From: RGIG2206 sp045577615 | GTDB lineage: Bacteria > Bacillota > Clostridia > Oscillospirales > Acutalibacteraceae | Direction of reading: 5' to 3' | Length of the DNA stretch: 6,063 bases | Assembly: GCA_045577615.1 (NCBI GenBank) | Contig: JAZNIT010000057.1 | Span: 1 to 6,063 of the forward strand | Part shown: positions 1 to 4,141 of the stretch, piece by piece | Layout of the letters: every line of letters starts with the position of its first letter | How positions within the stretch are numbered: the first letter of the stretch is position 1 | The notes under the pieces: model-generated | What the model was told of the DNA's origin: nothing | Databases searched by the model: none | What the model saw: the letters and a program-made list of their open reading frames with translations, nothing else | Position numbers and translations under genes: made by a program

Positions 1-17
1 CTTTTTAAGCGGATATA

Positions 18-137
18 GCAAAATTAAATTCTATGATTTAATTTTGCACAACATTCATTGCAATGGATATGGACAAATTTTCAAAGAAAATTTGCCGCAA
101 AATCAAAGATTTTGTGTCGAAACAAGTTTGTTTCGAC
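18..137. repeat. Array of five consecutive inverted repeats (hairpin cluster)
   Basis: Five inverted repeats lie head to tail in the 184-nt gene-free region after fumA. (1) 18-29 / 36-47: 12 bp perfect, 6-nt loop. (2) 53-60 / 61-68: loopless palindrome with one wobble, perfect core CATTGCAATG at 56-65. (3) 74-82 / 86-94: 9 bp perfect, loop AAA. (4) 96-104 / 108-116: 9 bp with one G-T, loop AAA. (5) 116-125 / 128-137: 10 bp perfect, with a workable loop if the inner pairs open. Repeats 4 and 5 share base 116. All are AT-rich and variants of GCAAAAT recur in them. No T run follows repeats 3-5, so they are not ordinary terminators. This may be a dispersed intergenic palindromic element or a structured 5' leader. 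No coding frame is seen. Confidence 0.8.
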
Positions 138-141
138 TAAC

Positions 142-176
142 CATAGCCATTATAACACACTGTCACCGATAGTAAA
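142..176 (-). promoter_or_regulatory. Sigma-A-type promoter with extended -10, downstream of fumA
   Basis: On the minus strand a perfect TATAAT (154-149) is preceded directly by TGT, an extended -10. TTTACT (176-171) is a 4/6 match to the -35 box at 16-bp spacing. Initiation is predicted near 142. The -35 box begins 9 nt after the fumA stop codon. The transcript would enter the hairpin array at about its sixth nucleotide and leave the window to the left, serving a downstream gene or a structured RNA. Confidence 0.6.
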
Positions 177-184
177 GAGGTTTT

Positions 185-1027
185 TTAAATTTTTGCGCTT
201 TTGTGACGGGTGACGTGGCAGCCGATATTAACGGCAACGGGGAGCCCTGCTATGTGTGTGGGGAACTGCTCGATATTGACGTAAAGGGCGGTTGTATCAC
301 CGCCGAAGCCTTGAGGGCCGATGCCCGTTTGATTGACGGCTGTGAGCATATCCTGCTCTAAAGCGGCGTAATATTCATCGGGGTTGGGTGTGTCTGCACT
401 GCGGCAGAGAGCCTTTTTGGCAAGCAGAGCGGCATATTCAAAGTCGCCGCCGATACCCACGCCCACCACCATTGGGGGGCAAGGATTGCTGCCTGCGGCC
501 TTAACCACATCCACAACGGCTGAGATAACCTCTTGTCTTGTGGCGGAGGGAGTGAGCATTCTGACGCCGCTCATATTTTCGCTGCCGAAGCCCTTGGGTG
601 CCACGGTGATATTAACCGAGTCACCGTCTACGATGGTGGTATGAATAACCGCAGGAGTATTGTCATCGGTGTTTTTGCGGCGCATAGGGTCGGCCACAAC
701 CGATTTACGCAGGTATCCCCTATCATATCCGCGGCGCACGCCCTCGTTAACTGCGGCAGTAAGATTGCCGCCTACAAGGTGTACGTCCTGACCAATTTCT
801 AAAAATATAACCGCCATACCAGTATCCTGACATACGGGGATATCAAGCTCTTTTGCTGCTTCAATATTGCGCTCAAGGTCGGCCAATATGCTTTGGGCGC
901 CAATGTTGCTTTCACTTTGACGGGCGGCACAAATTTTGCTGCACAAGTCAGTGGGCAGCACCTTGTTGGCCTCGATGCACAAGCCTTCGATACAATCGGT
1001 TATAAGCGCTACGTCAATCTCTCTCAT
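185..1027 (-). CDS. fumA: Class I fumarate hydratase, alpha subunit (TtdA/FumA N-terminal type)
   Basis: A 280-residue catalytic subunit of an iron-sulfur hydro-lyase that interconverts fumarate and malate; L-tartrate dehydratase alpha is the close alternative. The three cysteines expected to ligate the [4Fe-4S] cluster are present: Cys66 in PVCQDTGM, Cys183 in NPCPPMVVGVGIGG (182-194), and Cys270 in NIGCHVTRH near the C-terminus. PKGFGSENMS (144-153) is the family substrate-site loop, with Phe where I most often recall Gly. Length matches two-subunit enzymes. The ATG at 1025-1027 has AAGGAAG about 5-7 nt upstream. A longer frame from 1114 would overlap yabR and run through the terminator. 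The enzyme needs a beta subunit, which usually follows directly, but none lies in the remaining 184 bases. The oxygen-sensitive cluster fits an anaerobe. Confidence 0.93.
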   Translation of the reverse strand: MREIDVALITDCIEGLCIEANKVLPTDLCSKICAARQSESNIGAQSILADLERNIEAAKELDIPVCQDTGMAVIFLEIGQDVHLVGGNLTAAVNEGVRRGYDRGYLRKSVVADPMRRKNTDDNTPAVIHTTIVDGDSVNITVAPKGFGSENMSGVRMLTPSATRQEVISAVVDVVKAAGSNPCPPMVVGVGIGGDFEYAALLAKKALCRSADTPNPDEYYAALEQDMLTAVNQTGIGPQGFGGDTTALYVNIEQFPTHIAGLPVAVNIGCHVTRHKSAKI

Positions 1028-1042
1028 ATGCTCTTCCTTACC

Positions 1043-1069
1043 AAAAAAGGCAGAGTTGTCACTCCGCCT
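1043..1069 (-). terminator. Intrinsic terminator of yabR
   Basis: A 9-bp stem with one U-G wobble (arms 1048-1056 and 1061-1069, loop 1057-1060) is followed on the minus strand by six T's (1048-1043, the first also closing the stem). The other side carries a T5 run on the plus strand (1071-1075), so the shape is near-symmetric, but no plus-strand gene ends here. The T run ends 15 nt before the fumA start codon. Confidence 0.85.
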
Positions 1070-1076
1070 CTTTTTA

Positions 1077-1523
1077 TTATTTTTGAACTCTTTTGGTGCG
1101 TCTGACCTCGCCATTGTTTTTGCGCTTAAGGTCGGACATTTTGTCGTCGCTGGTTTGCTTGAACTTGTTCATCATATCTTCAAATGAAAGGTTGTTGTCG
1201 CGACGCTCTACCCATTCGCCGCCGGTAGGACGGTCGGGGGGTGCCACGGGACGACGGGGTGCAGGGCGGCGTTGCTCGCGCTCGCGCTCCTGAGCTCGTT
1301 TGATGGACAGACTGATTTTGCCGTCTTCACCGATGCTGAGCACCTTTACCTTTACCTCTTGACCTGCTGTTATAAAATCGTTGATGTTTTCAACAAAGGT
1401 TGATGCAACCTCGGATATATGTACCATACCCGTTTTGCCGTCGCCGATGTCAACGAAAACACCGAATTTTGTAATACCGCTTACCTTGCCGTTAAGAATT
1501 GCGCCGATTTCAAGTTGCTGCAT
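1077..1523 (-). CDS. yabR: YabR, S1-domain RNA-binding protein
   Basis: A 148-residue cytosolic protein with one S1 (OB-fold) domain at about 1-75. Typical S1 features are IGAILNGKVSGITKFGVFVD (6-25), GMVHISEVA (32-40) and EVKVKVLSIGEDGKISLSIK (56-75). Next come an Arg/Glu/Pro-rich low-complexity linker (about 77-101) and a conserved tail LSFEDMMNKFKQTSDDKMSD (112-131), ending in a basic cluster. B. subtilis YabR (about 128 aa) has the same design; its exact role is not established, with ribosome or RNA binding inferred from the domain. The only usable ATG (1523) stands 14 nt after GGGAGG, longer than usual, and lies in a small potential hairpin (1520-1533). The gene ends in tandem TAA TAA followed directly by a terminator. 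Confidence 0.93.
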   Translation of the reverse strand: MQQLEIGAILNGKVSGITKFGVFVDIGDGKTGMVHISEVASTFVENINDFITAGQEVKVKVLSIGEDGKISLSIKRAQEREREQRRPAPRRPVAPPDRPTGGEWVERRDNNLSFEDMMNKFKQTSDDKMSDLKRKNNGEVRRTKRVQK

Positions 1524-1550
1524 AGTTTTATGCTTTTCCTCCCACAGACT

Positions 1551-1823
1551 TTATTTACCTGAGATGTCGGTAAATACTTCCTCATTTGCATAGACATAGC
1601 CCAGCCTGTCCCTTGCGGCACGCTCAATATAGTCGCTGTCGCTACCGTTTTCAACAAGATTGCGCAGCTCTTGATTGCGAATTTCAAGATTAGCGTTTTG
1701 GCTTGTGATTTCGTTAAGCTCTTGCTGTTTACGGGTAAGCTCCATTTGCATACTGCTCATGGTAACTATAAGGTAGACCATCGCACCGAGAAGACCGATG
1801 CGAACTATTACACTTTTAAACAT
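1551..1823 (-). CDS. divIC: DivIC/FtsB-like septum formation initiator
   Basis: A 90-residue bitopic division protein. It has a short cytoplasmic N-terminus (MFKSVIVR), one transmembrane helix (about 9-22), and an extracytoplasmic coiled coil (about 24-58, QMELTRKQQELNEITSQNAN onward). The family C-terminal motif YIERAARDRLGYV is at 65-77. Family knowledge: DivIC pairs with FtsL and DivIB in the divisome to activate septal peptidoglycan synthesis. The ATG at 1821-1823 has AAGGAG about 8 nt upstream. A longer in-frame reading from 1892 would add 23 residues inside yabQ without a ribosome site, so it is rejected. It overlaps yabQ by 8 nt, suggesting translational coupling, and 27 nt separate it from yabR. 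Same position as in B. subtilis. Confidence 0.92.
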   Translation of the reverse strand: MFKSVIVRIGLLGAMVYLIVTMSSMQMELTRKQQELNEITSQNANLEIRNQELRNLVENGSDSDYIERAARDRLGYVYANEEVFTDISGK

Positions 1824-2343
1824 CGCTCTTGCTCCTTTTGCGATCAGGCATTTTTGCCCATGATTTGAGTTGATTATACACCACAAGGCCACTATCTTTC
1901 AAGAGGTTTTTTACCGTTTTGATAAATTTTTTTATTAAATTTGTAAATTTTGACGATACCAGACCTATAAGCCCTATAATCGGCGCAAAAACCGTCTTGT
2001 TAAGCCACCCGATCACGCCTTTGATTATATCTACGATTTGCTTGCCCAGTTTCATTAAAAGCAGGCTTAAGGTAAAACGGCAGGTGATAAATCCCACCGC
2101 AATCGACAGCAAGGCATAAACTCTCACTGTACCGCTGCATCGAACAAGCAACACAAGGCAGGTTGCAAGGGTAGCCAACAGCCACCAGACTATATCCTGC
2201 ACAAATGCACCCAAAACCGATGGGCGGTAAGCGTATCTTACAAGGCGCAAAAGGTCATATGCAAGACAGAGTGCCATCCCTACCCCCGCGGCTATAAGAG
2301 CCGTTATAAACTGGGCGTAGGCGTCAACATGATAGCCGCTCAT
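1816..2343 (-). CDS. yabQ: Spore cortex biosynthesis protein YabQ
   Basis: A 175-residue membrane protein of the YabQ family. B. subtilis YabQ is needed for spore cortex formation and is made in the mother cell and located at the forespore outer membrane. Hydrophobic segments lie at about 10-30, 47-67 and 74-98. The first ends in YDLLRLVRYAYR (29-40), the characteristic family motif. A further amphipathic or hydrophobic stretch (about 103-130) leads into a lysine-rich tail ending DRKRSKSDV. The start is fixed by the four-base ATGA overlap with yabP. The stop lies 8 nt inside the divIC frame, so the spore gene and the division gene are tightly linked. No motif suggests an enzyme; it is probably structural or a recruiter of other cortex proteins. 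Confidence 0.9.
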   Translation of the reverse strand: MSGYHVDAYAQFITALIAAGVGMALCLAYDLLRLVRYAYRPSVLGAFVQDIVWWLLATLATCLVLLVRCSGTVRVYALLSIAVGFITCRFTLSLLLMKLGKQIVDIIKGVIGWLNKTVFAPIIGLIGLVSSKFTNLIKKFIKTVKNLLKDSGLVVYNQLKSWAKMPDRKRSKSDV

Positions 2344-2627
2344 CGAAACAGACGGCTGATAAAGCCTCCCGTTTTGTTGCGGTCGTCGGTATAGGCAATG
2401 GCTGCCACTGTGCCTGTTATGTTCAGCTCGCCCGTTTCGGTGTTAAGGCGGCTGATATGCAGCCCCTTTCCTCTTACCGTCAGCTCGCCCATATCGGTAT
2501 ATACTATCATGGTCTGCTCGTCAAAGCTGTCTACATCCGACACCCCCGTTACCGTCATTTTGTTGCGGTCCTCGAGGATTACGCTGTGGGGCTTTTTTAT
2601 TCTTTTGCTTTCATCGGTTATAACCAA
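2340..2627 (-). CDS. yabP: Sporulation protein YabP (TTG start)
   Basis: A small YabP-family protein, 95 residues from the chosen start, close to the roughly 100 of B. subtilis YabP. Recognisable family features in order: HSVILEDRNKMTVTGVSDVD with SFDEQ (about residues 14-38), MGELTVRGKGLHISRLN, TGELNITGTV, and the conserved basic tail GGFISRLFR. No signal peptide or membrane segment is seen. The role is in sporulation, expressed in the mother cell under sigma-E in Bacillus; molecular function is unknown. An ATG at 2658-2660 is in frame but has no Shine-Dalgarno. GGGAGGTG (2640-2633) lies 5 nt before the TTG at 2625-2627, which therefore is the likely start. The stop overlaps yabQ by four bases (ATGA), so the pair should be co-translated. 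Confidence 0.9.
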   Translation of the reverse strand: MVITDESKRIKKPHSVILEDRNKMTVTGVSDVDSFDEQTMIVYTDMGELTVRGKGLHISRLNTETGELNITGTVAAIAYTDDRNKTGGFISRLFR

Positions 2628-2632
2628 AAAAA

Positions 2633-2640
2633 CACCTCCC
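2633..2640 (-). promoter_or_regulatory. Ribosome binding site that decides the yabP start
   Basis: GGGAGGTG on the minus strand is an almost complete anti-16S match. It sits inside the longer frame that begins at the ATG at 2660, and 5 nt before TTG at 2627 (7 nt measured from GGAGG). It supports the TTG rather than the ATG as initiator. Confidence 0.75.
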
Positions 2641-2641
2641 T

Positions 2642-2678
2642 TTTTGCCAATATATGACATGGGAAGGCGTTTTTATGC
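2642..2678 (-). promoter_or_regulatory. Candidate sigma-E-type promoter for yabPQ
   Basis: On the minus strand CATATATT (2656-2649) differs from the sigma-E -10 pattern CATACAnT at one specified position. GCATAAA (2678-2672) partly fits the -35 pattern KMATATT. The 15-nt spacer is slightly long. Predicted initiation near 2642 would leave a leader of about 15 nt containing the yabP Shine-Dalgarno. B. subtilis yabP and yabQ are known sigma-E-dependent genes, which makes the location sensible. The motif is degenerate in AT-rich DNA, so this is only a candidate. Confidence 0.3.
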
Positions 2679-2695
2679 GTGATTGATGAAATTTG

Positions 2696-2938
2696 CTATT
2701 CTATAACGGTGTACATTGTTGACGCGTTATCCTTGGTAGCAAACTCTGATACTGCCTCGACCTTAACTTTAACGGTGCGGGTGCCAAAGGTGATTTCGAT
2801 TATATCACCCTGCTTGACATCGTATGATGCCTTGACAGGCCTGCCGTTGGCACTGACTCGGCCTGCGTCGCATGCCTCGTTGGCTACGGTGCGCCGTTTT
2901 ATAAGACGGGATACTTTTAGATATTTGTCAAGTCTCAT
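2696..2938 (-). CDS. rqcP: RqcP/YabO, S4-domain ribosome quality-control factor
   Basis: An 80-residue protein that is essentially one S4 RNA-binding domain: MRLDKYLKVSRLIKRRTVAN (1-20), then NGRPVKASYDVKQGDIIEI. Family knowledge: RqcP (YabO, 86 aa in B. subtilis; also called Hsp15-like) binds obstructed 50S subunits with RqcH and promotes addition of C-terminal alanine tails to stalled peptides. The basic residues near the N-terminus, including R2 and R16, sit where the family contacts RNA. I chose the ATG at 2936-2938 because GGAGG lies 5 nt upstream and the domain begins there. An in-frame ATG at 2983 would place the hup terminator hairpin inside the gene. A 68-nt gap separates it from yabP. 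Cytosolic and ribosome-associated. Confidence 0.93.
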   Translation of the reverse strand: MRLDKYLKVSRLIKRRTVANEACDAGRVSANGRPVKASYDVKQGDIIEITFGTRTVKVKVEAVSEFATKDNASTMYTVIE

Positions 2939-2952
2939 ACTTTCCTCCGTAC

Positions 2953-2984
2953 AAAAAAGTTGACCGATTTTGCAATCGGTCAAC
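2953..2984 (-). terminator. Intrinsic terminator of hup
   Basis: An 11-bp perfect inverted repeat (arms 2959-2969 and 2974-2984, 4-nt loop 2970-2973) is followed on the minus strand by six T's (2958-2953). It begins 15 nt after the hup stop. The T run ends only 14 nt before the yabO start codon, so the yabO Shine-Dalgarno lies directly against it. Confidence 0.9.
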
Positions 2985-2999
2985 AGTTTGTTCTGTTAA

Positions 3000-3269
3000 T
3001 TACAGAGCATCCTTAAGAGCCTTGCAGGCCTTGAATGCAGGAACCTTAGAAGCAGCAATCTTGATGGTTTCCTTGGTGCGGGGGTTAAGACCGGTGCGAG
3101 CTGCACGCTCTCTAACTTCGAAGTTACCGAAACCGAAAACGGTTACCTTGTCACCCTTAGCAAGAGTATCGGTGATGGTTGCAAATACTGCTGCAACTGC
3201 CTTGTCAGCGTCCTTCTTGGTAAGACCGGTTTTTTCAGCTACTGCTGCGATGAGTTCTGCTTTGTTCAT
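3000..3269 (-). CDS. hup: HU family DNA-binding protein
   Basis: An 89-residue HU/HBsu-type nucleoid protein; it dimerises and bends DNA in the minor groove. It begins MNKAELIAAVAEKTGLTKKD, the typical HU helix-turn-helix. The beta core is VTVFGFGNFEVRERAAR (42-58). The arm carries NPRT with Pro63, the residue that intercalates between base pairs, and the end is VPAFKACKALKDAL; most HUs have Gly where Cys82 is. Length is standard. A strong GGAGG sits about 8 nt before the ATG. Codon choice differs from its neighbours, with Ala mostly GCA/GCT, Gly GGT and Lys mainly AAG, whereas the flanking genes favour GCC and GGC. That fits very high expression rather than transfer. It lies 46 nt after mazG and ends at a strong terminator. 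I could not find a convincing promoter in the 46-nt gap. Confidence 0.97.
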   Translation of the reverse strand: MNKAELIAAVAEKTGLTKKDADKAVAAVFATITDTLAKGDKVTVFGFGNFEVRERAARTGLNPRTKETIKIAASKVPAFKACKALKDAL

Positions 3270-3315
3270 TGTAAGTTACCTCCAATAATTTTTTTATACT
3301 CAAGGCTTGCGCCAT

Positions 3316-4113
3316 TTATGAGTTCTGCTTTATTTCGTCCCACAAGGCGTCCATCTCGCTAAGAGAGAGGTCTTTAAGATTTAAGCCTTTTGCGACGGCC
3401 AGCCGTTCCATCATATCGAAGCGTGATATGAATTTGTCGGTGGCTTTTGATATTGCCTCTTCCCCGTCGACCTTGAGAAAGCGGGTTACGTTGACCACGC
3501 TGAAAAGCAGGTCGCCCACCTCGTCAACCAGAGCATCGGCATCGCCTGAGCGCTCGGCCTCGCGAACCTCGGCAATTTCTTCATTCAGCTTGTCCCACGC
3601 GCCGTTGGAGTCGGGCCAGTCAAAGCCCACCTTGGCGGCTCTCTTTTGCACCTTGGCGGCACGCATTATGCCGGGAAAGGCGCGGGGTACGCTGAGCAAA
3701 GTATCGGTATATGTTTGTTGGTTTTTCTCTTCCATTTTAATGGCGTCCCAATTGTCCAGCACCTGACCGACGGTGTCGGCCTTGACGGTACCGAAAACGT
3801 GGGGATGACGATGGACAAGCTTTTGACAAACCTCGTCTGCCACTTGGTCAAGATTAAAGTCACCCGACTCTTCAGCTATGCGTGCGTGAAAGACAACCTG
3901 CATAAGCAAATCGCCAAGTTCCTCACACAAGGCCGCTTTGTCGTTGGTATCGACGGCGTCAGCCACCTCGTAAGCCTCTTCAATCACGTTGTTGCGGATT
4001 GATTGGTGGGTTTGCTGCATATCCCAAGGACAGCCGCCCTCGCCCCGCAGTAAGCGGATTATTTGCACCAAATCGTCGATCGTATATTTTCCTTTAAACT
4101 CAAATTCAACCAT
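3316..4113 (-). CDS. mazG: MazG nucleoside triphosphate pyrophosphohydrolase
   Basis: An all-alpha NTP pyrophosphatase that hydrolyses (d)NTPs to NMP and pyrophosphate, thought to clean non-canonical nucleotides from the pool. Two tandem MazG domains are visible. The first has GGCPWD (26-31), QTHQSIRNNVIEEAYEV (34-50) and EELGDLL (64-70), giving the acidic Mg-binding set around E45/E46, E49, E65 and D68. It is followed by HRHPHVFG (101-108). The second has EEIAEV (178-183) and DEVGDLLF (197-204). At 265 residues it matches E. coli-type MazG (about 263), and it lacks the tetrapyrrole-methylase domain found at the N-terminus of B. subtilis YabN. GGGAG lies about 10 nt before the ATG, and 28 nt separate it from the flippase stop, consistent with one operon. 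Confidence 0.95.
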   Translation of the reverse strand: MVEFEFKGKYTIDDLVQIIRLLRGEGGCPWDMQQTHQSIRNNVIEEAYEVADAVDTNDKAALCEELGDLLMQVVFHARIAEESGDFNLDQVADEVCQKLVHRHPHVFGTVKADTVGQVLDNWDAIKMEEKNQQTYTDTLLSVPRAFPGIMRAAKVQKRAAKVGFDWPDSNGAWDKLNEEIAEVREAERSGDADALVDEVGDLLFSVVNVTRFLKVDGEEAISKATDKFISRFDMMERLAVAKGLNLKDLSLSEMDALWDEIKQNS

Positions 4114-4141
4114 TTTTGGAATTCTCCCAACAACTACTATT

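Noticed and set aside
18..137. CRISPR array or integron-type attC reading of the hairpin cluster
   Set aside because: There are no identical direct repeats with regular spacers, and the arms differ from one another. No cas gene, integrase or transposase is nearby.
185..1114. Longer fumA reading from the ATG at 1112-1114 (309 residues)
   Set aside because: It overlaps the yabR 3' end, runs through the yabR terminator hairpin, and adds 29 residues unlike the family. The ATG at 1027 has a Shine-Dalgarno and gives the normal 280-residue length.
1266..1300. GCGCTCGCGCTC-like short repeat in yabR
   Set aside because: It encodes the Glu/Arg-rich linker after the S1 domain; this is low-complexity coding sequence, not a separate repeat element.
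1551..1892. Longer divIC reading from the ATG at 1890-1892
   Set aside because: The extra 23 residues lie in yabQ coding sequence, have no ribosome site and precede the natural start of the membrane anchor.
2696..2983. Longer yabO reading from the ATG at 2981-2983
   Set aside because: The added 15 residues would be encoded by the hup terminator stem and T run. The S4 domain and a good ribosome site point to 2938.
3270..3315. Possible hup promoter in the mazG-hup gap (TATAAA-like box at the AT-rich run)
   Set aside because: No acceptable -35 at 16-18 bp and no extended -10 could be found, so it is not supported from sequence alone.
3646..4002. 118-codon plus-strand open frame opposite mazG
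   Set aside because: It is antisense to well-conserved MazG motifs, with no domain or ribosome site of its own.
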